Below are positions 12,097 through 23,252 of a stretch of DNA of 64,000 nucleotides, piece by piece; the first letter of the stretch is position 1; each line of letters begins with the position of its first letter. The translations under genes were made by a program, and so were the position numbers. Origin of the DNA: Pseudisothecium myosuroides (lineage: Eukaryota; Streptophyta; Bryopsida; Hypnales; Lembophyllaceae); the NCBI GenBank assembly GCA_951799445.1, contig OX637287.1, positions 18,538,224 to 18,602,223 on the forward strand, given 5' to 3'. The notes under the pieces are model-generated. The model ran no database searches, was not told the DNA's origin, and was given only the letters and a program-made list of their open reading frames with translations.

Positions 12097-13677
12097 TTAC
12101 TGTCCGATGAACTGCATTACAACACAATAGAAGTAGAGATTTAGCAAACATCAACAAATCCAGAATGCCACACCAACATAATATTTAGTCATATGCACAA
12201 CATTAAATCAAACTTCGTCCACACAATATCCTGACATCCTGTCTCAGACGACATCAACAGACGAGGAGATTCAGGAATCCGATACGCACACACACCAACA
12301 ACAGCTAAATTAAGAAGACATGGAGAGGCATCACTTACGCGTTGGAGAGCAAAAATGTTGTTGTGGCCGGGATCAGCAAGATGCGCATACAAATTCTCCA
12401 TGGGACCGGTGTGAGTGTAGTTGGCCTGGACGACAGCGCCAAGGAAGGCGAGCATGGCGAGTCTCCCGTTCTTGACCTCCTTGGTCCTCAATTCCTTGAG
12501 CTTTTCAGGGTTGTCGCTCTTGCCCCAGCCCAAGGGGTCAAACCACAGACCACCGGGGTAACCAACATCGGTTCCCGTGAGCTTGTAGTTGGGGAAGACG
12601 GGATCGGTGCTCACAGAGCCGGGGTTGAGGATGTCAGCCCATCTCCTGCCCTCAACCCACGCGAAGAGGATGAACTCAATCGCCGTCAGGGTCGGACTGT
12701 CAGCGAAGTACTCCTGTGCACCAGCAACGGTCCACGACGGGGTGTGGAGGATGCCCTGCTTGGTGAGAAATTCGGGAATGAAGATGCCAGCAGCGCCAAG
12801 CATGGCCCATCGGCCGTTCACAAGCTCGGCTTGAACGAACCACTTCAGTAGGTCGGGATCGGAGCCTGCAAATGTAGAATCACAATTTAACAAGCTTCCT
12901 CCCTGCCGAAATAAAAAGAAACCAAACCAAATGAATTATAAGATCATAGACCTAAAACATATCGGTCATGATTGCAATAACACCATGTAAGAAAGGTTCA
13001 TACTTAAGCCAAGGGGGTCGAATCCGAAGTCACCCGGCAGACTGCATTCCAAGAAAAAACAAGAGTCGTCAGCAGGCTTCCACTTCAAGATCAAGAAGCA
13101 TCGGGAAGAGTTTCGTCCTCTCTAAAACTGCAATTCAACATGATTTTTTTCCAGCACACTCATACCTGCCATCGAGCCACTCCGGGGCCGTGCTCCCGGG
13201 AAACCACAGTGGCCTCTCGTTCGCCGGAGGAGAAGGAGGAGCAGCCACAGCGGAAATGGTGGTGTCCCCCTTGACCGACGCCGCGACCTTGGTCACGCGC
13301 AGTGCCCGTCCAGACAAGAACGCATTCTTAACAGACCCCACATTGCTCACCACCTTGCTGCTCACCACCAAAACGACCACTAATTTCAGGGAACCACACT
13401 CCAAACTCCCATTTTCTCCCTCCAATTCACATTCCAGCAGTTCCTCCGCTCGAACACCAAGCCCCGAACAGCCGTATTATCCTCTCCAACAACCAAAACA
13501 GACACATTTCCTCCTCCTCACAGACAGACATACCCCAAAGCCGCTCATTGTCCGATCAACGGAGACACTGCACCACAACCCAATTTCACGCGAACTCGGA
13601 CAGTCCCAGAGTGCGTACCTGGTGGAGGGGGCAGCAATGGAGGCAACGCTGGAGGAAGCGCACACAGCGGACGCCAT
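12097..13677 (-). CDS. LHCA2: photosystem I chlorophyll a/b-binding protein, Lhca2 type (LHCI)
   Basis: Light-harvesting antenna protein of photosystem I in the thylakoid membrane. Five exons with consistent phases: 13619-13677, 13166-13357, 13004-13041, 12339-12865 and a tiny last exon 12097-12111, giving about 276 residues. Residues 1 to about 50 look like a chloroplast transit peptide ([13 protein letters not shown] start). Then come the motifs [28 protein letters not shown], helix [16 protein letters not shown], helix C region [32 protein letters not shown], helix [16 protein letters not shown] and [11 protein letters not shown]. The spacing and the [18 protein letters not shown] block point to Lhca2. 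The residue at the helix-B chlorophyll ligand is Asn (about N113), not the His usual in angiosperm Lhca2. The second acceptor is the least certain junction. The gene is divergent with the SmD2 gene. Confidence 0.9.
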
Positions 13678-14604
13678 AGCTGCAACGACGGAGCGAGCTG
13701 AAGCTCCCGGGGGTCCGATCGATCGGGGTCCTTGCGAAATGTGAGAGGGGTGGTTGGGATGGGTCTGGGGTGAAGGAGGAAGAGGGAGGGGTGGAGTGGA
13801 AGTGTGGAGGCCGACGGCTTTGAGGAGATGGAGAGACGAAGATAAGCGGACGGAAGTGAGTGCTATGCGCATTGGCTCCGACCCCAGCCTCTCCTATCTA
13901 GAGAGACGCCATCTCATTGGAGGCCAGGAATTGCTCGCGCAACCCCGGGACCCTTTCCAGATTCCCCTCACCCAACACGAAATCGCGGGGGCACTGCAAT
14001 TGGGACTCGGCCAGTGCACTGATCTGGCGCTGATCTGGCGTGAAAATTTGATGAGCTGGACAGGCCTCTGCATCTCATTTGGCACAGAGGGGTCTTGTCC
14101 AATGAGAACGCGGGTTTATGTCTGTGTTGCTGGTATGACTGCTGAAGAACAGTCTCTTCAACTTCTTCTTCGTAGTCTTCGGCGTTTTGCTTCATTTGTC
14201 GTTCCAATCCGGCTGCCGTTTTTGATTACGTTTTGCAGTTGCAATCAAGCTTCTGAAGCACTGCGGTAGATCAACTTCGTCGTCATGAGGTGCGTTGCAT
14301 CGCCCTTGCACCATTGTTTTGCAAAGTTTCTTCTCCCTTGCATTGCGGTTCTGGTGGTGGGTTGAGTGAGGCTTTGCTAGAGTGGTGCTCGCGGACTAAA
14401 CCTATTTCTGCGTGATAATGTTTTATTATCATTTTGTTTGGGATGGAGGTGATGGTTCATCCTGACCGGAATGGGGGTTCTCAGGGGTTTAGGGTTTCTG
14501 AGTGAGGTTTCTGAATCTTCAGGGTGTGGGAAATCTGATCGATTGTTGTAAATTAACGGTTGGTTTTGGGGTGTGCTGGGATTGTTGATTGCAGCATCAG
14601 ACCG
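13678..14604. promoter_or_regulatory. shared divergent promoter region (LHCA2 / SmD2)
   Basis: These 927 bp separate the two divergent start codons. Visible elements include a GATAAG I-box-like word near 13843 and ATTGG words near 13871 and 13917 (CCAAT when read towards the antenna gene); such boxes are common in light-regulated antenna promoters. No clear TATA box was seen for either side. A 5' UTR intron for the SmD2 gene is possible, with a donor near 14290 and acceptor just before 14595. Regulation is inferred, not shown. Confidence 0.4.
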
Positions 14605-15671
14605 ATGGAGGAGGATACTGTAAGTTAATTTCTCACTGTATTTTTTCTTTTCAGACATCAATTTCTTGTGAACGACTTTGAGGGCCTTTGCCTCGTAGTA
14701 TGCTTTCGTTATATCACTGTTGCGTTGTTTTCGTGTGTTATGAATTAATCATATTGATTGGGGTTTACAGGAAAAGACGGAGGAGGAGGAATTCTCCACT
14801 GGTCCCCTCTCTGTGCTTACGATGTCTGTGAAGAACAACACTCAGGTTTGTGTCTTGTCTTTACCCTGATGAAAGGTTTGCAAAAGAATATGAATTCCGT
14901 TTATTTTTCAGTTTATAGCAATCGCTTCAGCAGTGGGAAGGCTGGCTAGTTTGTATCATAGAGGACCTGGTGGAAGAAACCCAGCATACACTAGATAATG
15001 AAAAATTTAGACGAGAATATTCCGGAAACAAATCCTAGCAAGCTTCTATCCAAATATTAAATGTGATTGCCAACGTAAACCTTATAATGTAGCCTTTTCA
15101 GAACAGTATTATAGAAGAACCCAACATGCAGACCAGGCGTTCAATAATATATTGAAGGCCACGAAGTCCAATCTGAAGCATAGAGGACTTATAAAAACCA
15201 AAGATCAATGATATTGTTCACACCATCAGTTACTGTTGTAATTTAGGGGTTTCGTAAGCCTTACAAGAACTGTGACTGCTTGTATGGAACAGGTACTTAT
15301 CAATTGTAGAAATAACAAGAAGCTACTAGGGCGAGTGAAGGCGTTTGATCGGCACTGTAATATGGTCCTCGAAAACGTGAAGGAGATGTGGACAGAGGTA
15401 TACGATGACACCTTGCCAAGGGCTCTTTTAGAGACCTTTCTGCTTTCCACTACAGAGAAGAATCTTGAAATGAATCTATATGAATGCAAGCTTGTAGCAA
15501 CAGCAATATCCAATATTCTCATATTGACATTGTTTTCTGGCGATTTGTCATCAGGTGCCGAAGACTGGTAAGGGCAAGAAGAAGGCAAAGCCTGTGAACA
15601 AGGACCGCTTCATCAGCAAGATGTTTCTGCGAGGGGATTCGGTTATCATTGTCTTGAGAAACCCCAAATGA
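14605..15671 (+). CDS. SMD2: small nuclear ribonucleoprotein Sm D2
   Basis: Core Sm protein of the heptameric ring on U1, U2, U4 and U5 snRNAs; needed for snRNP assembly and pre-mRNA splicing. Four exons, all phase 0: 14605-14619 (MEEDT), 14771-14845, 15293-15397 and 15555-15671. The product is 103 residues, close to the family's usual length of about 110. Exon 2 ends with [13 protein letters not shown]. Exon 3 carries the Sm1 motif ([32 protein letters not shown]). Exon 4 carries the basic loop [17 protein letters not shown] and the Sm2 motif [15 protein letters not shown]. The match is near identical to SmD2 from other plants and animals. The tiny first exon is supported by its donor (GTAAGT) and family sequence. 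Confidence 0.95.
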
Positions 15672-18059
15672 CCCACTCCTGCTAGTGCCATAAATTTTTG
15701 GAAGAGGAGCTGTGGTCCACAGAACAGATGGGCTACTCTTTTGAAACCCAGTTAGCTCACAGAGGTGTCAAGTAGATGCTGAAAGCTTCATGATTTTATT
15801 TTATTTTTCTTTAAATACCTTTAGGGGCATTGTTTTTTCCCGTGCCAGCTTTTTAAAGCTGCGTACCTTGACATATCACTGTTTTTTTTCTTCAGTTGAT
15901 ACAAATGGAGCATGGGTGATTGTAGTCTTTTGGGCTATGGTGGCGTACCAACTTTCTACTTTGTGTTCATGGTGATGCATCTTCTCCTTGCTGGCTGTCA
16001 CTTGTATGCATTCAGAATGGGGACAACAGTGACTGTAAGTTTTGGTGACTTTTAAACACCATTGCATGGTGAGGTTTTGGTCGTGGATTTTCGTTGCTGG
16101 AAAATGTTCATGCCGGTGGCATTGTCGGTAGCAGGTCAGGAGTGGCCACATATTCTTTACAGTAGCAACCTCAAATAAATTAGAGATAATGTGTAAGTTA
16201 AGGTGGTAATTAAATTATAGGTTATGAATTGTGAGGCTATTGCGAACTTCTTGCTTTCATTTGACCTCGCCACACTTTACTGCTTGGCAAACCCCTGCTG
16301 TTGAATGCCAGGGTTTTCGTTGCCATCTCTACAGAACGTCATTGCAGAGCAGGATTGAGAGCAGGATTGTATGTCATATCATGTTCTTTATTGTTATGGT
16401 GACACAGCATAATCGTTATGGGAATAATATAGCTCTAGTGTGCTTTGGCATGTCATTTCTCATAACAAGGCTCTATTTGGTTGTATTTTGAAAGGGTTAT
16501 TCATTAATTGATCTTTGACTATTGGCATCCTTGGATGTAATGTGCCCTTTGCTCTTTAACCTTCACTTTTATAGCCTTTCTCTTACAAATTCTGCATGAA
16601 TCAATCTCTAAACCTCTTATGTTTATTTTGGTTCAAGTTTGAACAATCATAAGTTGCAAAGAAGGGTGTAGTCATCTTTCCCAGAGATTTAAGAAATGAT
16701 TATTAGTTTTCTAAAGCTTGGCAATTGATGTCATTGCCAAGTATTTTGTAGTGATTTTGTACAAAGGATGGCCTTAATCAGCATACAAAAGTCAAGTTAG
16801 GTCTTTGCATTTATGTGATTTCAAAGGTAGCAACCGAGGTCAATGCCTATTGGAGACTCTTTAGGATACCTATTGTGCTCACTTGTGGATATTGAAAGGC
16901 ATCATATGTATTCTACTCTCCAAAGGTAATGTTCAAAGCATCTTGATTATGTCTTCAAGGTGCTTTGGTTTTGATCCTTGTTGCCATCTCATGGCTAGTT
17001 CTCATATCATGATGATAGTGAGACTTGGTGGCATGCTCGCTATTAATCGAGATGTTTTTGTTGGTTTAAATAGCCGCAAGGTTGTCAGCCCTTCCGTAGC
17101 ACAATCTTGAAATTGGTGACTTGTACTCAAGCATTTTTGTCCATATCATTAAAAAAATGTAGTTCTTCATAGTTCTTCATAGAAAGAAATATTGTGATTT
17201 TCACATTGTCTAAATAAGCATGTTTATTAGAATTGTATGTTGTGTGGGAGGCATTAGGTTAAAAACTCATCATGGTTTTATCAATGCAAACCACATTCAT
17301 TTGTAATTGATCGCACTTGCATTGAATTGAGCTTCAGAGAAAATAATATGAGGTGTACGCATTTGCCTAAAGCTAGTCTCTAGGTCTATTTTGTTTTGAA
17401 TGTTCATTCTCTTTGTTGAAAAAACACTCTTCTTCTATTCTGACTCTAAAATATGAACCCCTAATTAAACCCTCATCTAAATCCCAAACCCTAAGTTTCT
17501 TCTTTCTACTTCCTTCTTACAAGCAAGCAACAACCATCAGTCTAAATTTTAGGATTGCTCAAGTACACAATCACTCAACTTAAATTTAGGCTTGATATGT
17601 TTGGTCTCCCAAGTGTGAGTGATGCAAAGGTTTAGGAAGTGGACCACATTCCACAATAGAAGTGTATTATAAAGATTTGAGTTTGACAAAAAAATTATGC
17701 CTTACATGTATGAATAGGGTGAGAGACATGACAAGATCATTACAGTTTTCGCTCATTGGAGCTAATGATCCTTAGTTTCACCACTTCAAAGGATATAAGT
17801 GAACTTCAATAGTGGAATTGGTGGATTTCCATCAATTGTTTGAAGATCAACAGTGCAAGATTAACTAAGAATCACACTTCAACCATAGATGTGTACTATT
17901 TGAAGATTCTTCATGAGGTTGATCATGCAATTTTCCTACTTGGTAGGGACATAAGTCAAGGTTACCTATGACAAGAAGGTTTACAACAATGAAGCTAAGT
18001 GTTGCTCTATATATATAACATAGTATAGAGACTATGAAGTAGCAACAACAAAAGCTACC
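15672..18059. other. intergenic, no gene seen
   Basis: This contains the SmD2 3' flank and about 2 kb without a supportable gene. Frames here are under 100 codons and lack recognisable domains. The last few hundred bases would be the 5' flank of the DUF674 gene; a TATATATAA-like word lies near 18009. Confidence 0.5.
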
Positions 18060-19271
18060 ATGGCGATGCCAGAAGTTTGTGCCAATTGTGGTATGCCCTC
18101 TCAGAAACAAGAGGAAAGCATCCCCATCACTATTCTCTTTTCCAAAGCGAGCAAGCAAGTGGTGTGTGTAGAGACTGGCAAAGAGTTTGTGGACATGCTC
18201 ATGGGCTTCCTTACCATCCCCATTAGTTGCATGGTGAGGGTGTTGAATGAGGCCACCATGATTCACAGACCAGATGAGTTGAAAGTGTCGCTAGTGATTC
18301 CTGCGAGCGTCCCTTACAACCCAGGCCCCAAGAAGTCCGACCCTCATTTTGCTTTGACCGCCATAGCCAATGTTTTTGAGAGTGTAATACGATTGGAGGA
18401 TGATAAATTGGTCGTTGACAAGAATATTCTATTGCAAGCCAAGCCCACGTTTCCTTTTGGCGCTGGGAAGCTTTTGAAAACAAGAAGCACTCCAAAGGAA
18501 GGTGAGGAAATGGTACGTTTGGATTCCGGATTCTTTTCATGCGGAGCGGCTTGTAATTTTTCCACGGCGGTTGTAGCCACCAAGTGCCCTAAACACAAGA
18601 AGCCTATGACTATTCCAATCAAAATGGTAGAAGACACACCTGTGGACCCTAATGATGAGAAGGCTGTTGCAATTGCAACTGCTGCACAGGTGGATCTCTC
18701 CACTAATAAAGAAGGTTGATATTACAATAGTTTTGTAGTGGTTTTACAATGATTGTCAAAAATGTATTAGCAAGGATTTGTAATGGGTGAACAAATGAGA
18801 CTGATATAAGGGTGCCCATACTTTTAGTTTTCTTCATTTGAAATTGCTTGTTTTTTCCAACTTTTGTGGGGCAGAAAGCAGGTGGTTATGTAAAGCTAGA
18901 TACAAAGTTCATGGTTACCAACCAACTTGAGATTCTTCCTAGTTCATCCATGAAGGCACTCATTGCTTTGGAAATGATTCGATCTGAACGTGTTGGAGAC
19001 TTGGACACCATGGAGGTGAATGTTGTTGCTCAAGAGGTAATTCAACAAGCTTAACTACTTAGTGCTTCAAACAATTGCCTTGTAAAATTTTGATTGCTTG
19101 GCGACAACAAGGTCTCATGTGAATTAAGCTACAACTTTGGTGGTTGGTGAATAGGTTTTGCAATTGCTGAAAGCATCCCTGTTATCCTTGAATGTATTGA
19201 ATGACGTATTTGGCAAGTATTGCTCAGATGCAAAGCGTACTAGTGAGTTCATTCTACCAAGTTCTCTTTAA
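18060..19271 (+). CDS. DUF674 family protein, intact copy
   Basis: Plant-specific family of unknown function (DUF674, Pfam PF05056). Three exons, all phase 0: 18060-18689, 18875-19036 and 19155-19271, about 302 residues. Exon 1 has an N-terminal CANC motif, then the family block ITILFSKASKQVVCVETGKEFVDMLMGFLTIP (as separate words: SKQVVCVETGKEFVD, LMGFLTIP), IANVFESVIRLEDDKLVVDK, and a Cys/His motif ATKCPKHKKPM. Exon 2 has GGYVKLDTKFMVTNQLEILP. Exon 3 has VLQLLKASLLSLNVLNDVFG. A good alternative donor (GTGAGT at 19243) inside exon 3 could join to an exon at 19502-19614, changing the tail. The second DUF674 locus is convergent on the minus strand at 21048-22966. Confidence 0.8.
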
Positions 19272-19501
19272 TTATTAAACCTTCTTTTACCTCAAAGTAG
19301 AATAATAGAACAACTTCTTTAGAACTTCTTTGGAATAAAATCCTTTAGGTACAAGAATATGTAAGTTTAGGAGCTATCAATAATAGTTTTCAATAGAAAG
19401 ACCTCGTGTTGATCCCTTCATCTGGATGAGCTCTTTATCAAAGTAATTCTGAGACTTGGAACTTTTGTTGATGCTTGACATGTGGCCATTGATCGTTGCA
19501 G

Positions 19502-19714
19502 TACCTATTTCCACTGGCAAGCCTTTCTTCTCTCAATGTGGTGATAAACCTTGTTGCCAATGCTCGGAAAGTAGGGGAGTGCCACTTCACCCCACTGGCA
19601 AGTATAGTCAATAGTTTTTTTAGAACATATTACACAACGAGCCCTTCCATTGTCTTCTTGTGTATTTCTTTGCAGTTACTCATCCAACTTATCTTTGTTT
19701 GCAGTTCCTAGCTC
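19502..19714 (+). other. diverged extra copy of the DUF674 terminal exon
   Basis: After a TTGCAG acceptor the frame reads YLFPLASLSSLNVVINLV, which resembles VLQLLKASLLSLNVLNDVF of exon 3 (19155-19271). In another frame the same acceptor gives a Cys-rich 37-codon tail ending at 19614, in phase with the alternative donor at 19243. It may be an alternative last exon or a dead duplicate. Confidence 0.4.
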
Positions 19715-20302
19715 ACCAAGACGATTTTCCAATAAGCCATTAGAAACATGCGACTAATTGTTTTGTTTCAAAGAGAGACTTTCAATATAGAGACAAGCTT
19801 CACGATTGTGTAAAGAGTCATCAAATGAGCAATTATGGAATCAACAATACTATCATCTTCTACCAAAACCAAGAATTTCAGGCGAAGCATCCATTTGGTA
19901 CAAAAGTATTGGCAAAATAGTTCCTTCATAGAATTGTAGCATGTGATCAGTCTAATGGCACTAGAAATGAAATGTCTCATTGTTGATGCTTTCAAATTTA
20001 GAGACCAAGTGTTGAAGTTGCTATCTTCAACAAAGCCAAAGGAGTTGAAGATTTTGAATCGTATATGTATTGTGCAATACATGTCACATGATCGTCTTTT
20101 CATCTTTTTTATACTTCAAATGAAGTATTTTTATATAAGATTGAGGTTATATAAGATACAACCTGGGTAAATGCTCTCAACCACTCATTCATTTGTCCAC
20201 TTTTGTTTGCATTCCAAGTTAGTATTTTGTTCTACGGAGTGGATCAAAATGGCCAATCTCTTCTTGGATGACGCAGAGGATGCACTTTAGGATTCGAATT
20301 GG

Positions 20303-20780
20303 CCTATTTACAACCTTAATGAAGTTCTCAACCAATGTTTTGGGACATGAAGACTACTCAAGTTTGTGTCACCAAGTCAGTAACAAACAACTTTTGGAAG
20401 CATTGAGTTGCCAAATACACTTGCATTGTTTGAAGGTTTCTAGAGAGCTTGTTTCACCACAAAATCAGATGATCCAAAAACGAGGATTACTCACCATACT
20501 GGATTACAACATCAGTGGAGTGAACGTTATCAACGATGCACTCCTATTTACAACCTTAAGTTCTCAACTGATATTCTACTGATATTCTTGGACATGAAAA
20601 ACACTGAAATTTGTGTCACTACGGCAATTGGAACCTTCGAGATGCCGAATCGACTTCCATTGCTCCAAGGGCTTCTTAGAGCCTACTTCAACGACGAAAT
20701 CAGATGATCCATACACAAGGACAGCTCAACATCATGAATTCCGACATCGAGGTGAATGCGTTGTCAACGTAGAAAACAAA
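20303..20780. repeat. tandem duplication, unit about 240 bp, two copies
   Basis: Copy one starts at 20303 and copy two at 20543, both with CCTATTTACAACCTTAA. They share scattered blocks such as AAATCAGATGATCCA and end with AACG(T/C)...TCAACG words. The copies are clearly diverged. They lie between the two convergent DUF674 loci. Confidence 0.6.
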
Positions 20781-21211
20781 GGAGCTTTGGTCCTGCTGTT
20801 CCGATTACGAAGAAGTAGCTCAAAAGACGGAGGTCCACAGATGGCAAAGTGGCAGAGCTTGTCCACCACCTTGTCCACTTGCCTCTCCAGCTCCTCATTC
20901 TGCAGGGTACCTCCAGTGGACAACCTCGAGGTCGTCAATTCACTGCAAGTCGTGAAATCTACGTCTTGCAATGCCCCTCGCAAAGCAGCGCTGATTTGCA
21001 GCTCTCTGTCGCCCACGCACCTCGCAAGCCTGGCCTGGTAGGTGTGATCAATCTCTCGCAAGGCCGAGTAGAGCCTGCGCTCCCGGTGGTGGGGGTCGAC
21101 CAAGCTCGCCTCTTTGAACCTCTTCTCTCGCTCTAAGGACCTGAGAAGCTCGTGACTCATGCTGGTAATGTTGTCGGTGTGGGGTAGAAACTCCCGGAGA
21201 GAAGCCAGCAC
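20732..21211 (-). CDS. hypothetical helical, charged ORF downstream of DUF674 copy 2
   Basis: An open frame of about 159 codons lies in a locally GC-rich stretch on the minus strand. It is rich in Arg, Glu and Leu, with helical or coiled-coil-like words (SHELLRSLEREKRFKEASLVD, then LYSALREIDHTYQARLARC and LERQVDKVVDKL). It has no ATG at the 5' end of the open frame: the first codon is GTG, and an internal Met occurs only later. So it is more likely an exon than a whole gene. It overlaps the DUF674 terminal exon in a different frame, and a frameshift or an unseen intron could fuse the two. I recognise no family. Confidence 0.35.
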   Translation of the reverse strand: MLASLREFLPHTDNITSMSHELLRSLEREKRFKEASLVDPHHRERRLYSALREIDHTYQARLARCVGDRELQISAALRGALQDVDFTTCSELTTSRLSTGGTLQNEELERQVDKVVDKLCHFAICGPPSFELLLRNRNSRTKAPLFSTLTTHSPRCRNS

Positions 21212-22966
21212 GTACGAGTCTCGCTTTGATCAGTACTTTGCCGAAGACTTTGCTTAGCACGCTGCCGGATTTCAGAGATGTTTTCAATAACTGTAGTACC
21301 TGCGACAACAAAAGAGAGTGGGTTGTTTGTGCGTATTTAGTATGCTACTGAGTTTTAGACCTTGAAGAGTGGACACATTCATGATTGGACTCTCACAGCA
21401 TTCACCAATACATAACCTTCGAGGACCCCAAGTGGTGATTAGCAAATAATACAGTGATTAACAAGAGGACCAGCCGGATGTCAAATATGTCCTCAACAAC
21501 TGTAGTGCTTGTGACTGCTCAACAGATAGGTAGAGTGGATTGTTTGTGAGTTTTTAGTACGTATTGAGTTTTAGACCTTGAGGAATTCACGACTGGTACA
21601 TCACAACATTCAGCAATACAGAAACCTGTGAGAATACCAAGTGATGATTAGCATATTATGCAGTGATTAACAAGAGGACGCTCGAGGCACTGCTTGCTCA
21701 AGCAAGCTGGAATTGACAACAATCGCTTCAATACATTGCCATTACCCAAGTGAAGGAGATGAAAAACGAGTTTAGCGATGAACACTTCAGTGTCCACATC
21801 CAATCTGCCGTGTGGGCATCTTCATGCAGCATTGACATCGTACACCGAGGAATGCACCACACTCCACGGTCCCTCTATTGTAGGCATACCCCAACAAGCA
21901 TTGCAAGTCTTCATCATAGAATGACAAATTCTGAAACTCACTACTGGGCACCATGTGAAAGACGAATTGTTCAAGAGGAAGACGAGTCACCTCTTCAGTT
22001 CCGACACGAATGTCGAGGATGTCAAGAAAGCTCATGCATATTCTCAACCTTGAGCTTCTGCAGCAACACCAGGGATTTAGAGCTGGAAAAGATCTCAAGG
22101 TTGTCATCAATGATGAACTTGTTGTCAGGCTTGACGAAACCATCTGGAGCGGAGCTCTTGGACGTGTCGTTGCCATCTATCAACGCACATTGCGTCGTCA
22201 TCTTTCTCAGGTGCCGCGGACATTTGGTTCCAGACCTAATTAATGGCGAAGAAAGATTCAAATGCTACATCACAGAAACTAAAATACACTCTAGAAACAT
22301 AACCCTGTGATCGTGAATAAGGGGTAAGAATTTTCCACAATTTCTGCTCTCACGATGACTCCCTTGATTGTTTTCATCATAATTTCAAACTGGGCGTGTC
22401 TGTACAGAAGATAGTTTCTGCTTTGCTATGAACAAGCCTAGTTATAACCCAAAACCCGTAACTTCATTTTCATAACATGCGTCTTTCTCACGAACTTAGT
22501 AATAGTTCCAATGCAAAAACATAACATTAAAAAGAGAGAAGGCCTCATGAGGGTTTGGAATTATGTTAGGTAGTTCGATTTTGGAGGAGAGCTAAAGTCT
22601 ATAATACTTACCTCATCACTCCATCACTCGGTATGTACGAAATCTTGTGTATCTCTCCTCCAAATTTGAATTAACTAGTACATATGAGAAAGGATTGAGA
22701 ATGCTGAAGCACCTACAGGAGACATAAGAGCAAGGGGGGACGGCAGTGCAAGTGTAATAAAATTCGGAAGCTGGTTCCACTTCAGGATTCTCCGTGTTGA
22801 CGTACTTCAACGCAAGGCCCCAGGTGGACGGCTTTAAGTCCATCAGCAACTGGTTGTCTGCACGCATCTTCTCTTCAGCTTCCAGCCTGGGGATGCTCTC
22901 GAAAACATTGATGATGTTGCCAACAGTTTTGGGAGTCACCAAAGCACCTACCGCACCACATGTGAC
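21048..22966 (-). pseudogene. DUF674 family gene, second copy, with one-base frameshift
   Basis: Minus-strand paralogue of the gene at 18060. Exons: 22713-22966 (GAVGALVTPKTVGNIINVFE, YYTCTAVPPCSYVSC), 21991-22235 (SGTKCPRHLRKM, DGFVKPDNKFIIDDNLEIFS, LLQKLKVENMHELS) and a terminal exon starting at 21299 (VLQLLKTSLKSGSVLSKVFG). The splice phases match the intact copy only if one base is removed: the middle exon is 245 nt where 244 nt would keep the frame, and its reading frame meets TGA at 22022-22024 exactly between HELS and DILDIRVGTEE. That is a single inserted T. The N-terminal exon is not identified with confidence; an open frame at 23034-23252 is a weak candidate. It could be a recent pseudogene or a sequencing error. 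Confidence 0.7.
21262..21679 (-). repeat. tandem duplication of the DUF674 terminal exon, two 209-bp units
   Basis: Units 21262-21470 and 21471-21679 are adjacent. Each holds a terminal-exon start followed, in genomic order, by GAGTTTTAGACCTTGA, ATTCA(C/G)CAATACA, AAGTG(G/A)TGATTAGCA and CAGTGATTAACAAGAGGAC. In the second unit the exon reads ALQLLRTYLTSGW on the minus strand and soon meets TAA. Its aligned acceptor CAG is changed to CAA, though another AG lies six bases upstream in phase. Confidence 0.75.
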
Positions 22967-23033
22967 CTAAACAGGAGTAAGTCCATCTCAAACATCGAGA
23001 AATTAGTCGCCATGGATACAGCACTTTGCTCCG

Positions 23034-23252
23034 CTAGCCCCTAAAAGACTCAAATCGACCCCGCGTAATATTCATCAGTTTTGAGGACATTTGGAAGCCA
23101 TCTTCTGTCAAATCTTGACCAACAGATCCAATGGCCTTCACTGATTCTGGTGATATAAATTCGTCCTCATCTGGATTCACAATACTGATCCTTGGTCCCT
23201 TGGAGTTTAATTTTTCAATATTGATCTCACATTCTCCCTCCTGATTAGTCAT
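23034..23252 (-). other. possible 5' exon of DUF674 copy 2
   Basis: A 72-codon frame starting with ATG lies just upstream of the first recognised exon of the minus-strand DUF674 gene. It has hydrophilic words such as NPDEDEFISPESVKAIG. It does not resemble the N-terminus of the intact copy, so its membership is uncertain. Confidence 0.2.

Noticed and set aside
12342..12851. 169-codon plus-strand frame
   Set aside because: It is the antisense shadow of the large LHCA exon.
12968..13744. 258-codon plus-strand frame
   Set aside because: Antisense to LHCA exons 1-3 and their introns; no family, and the minus-strand exons explain the GC-rich composition.
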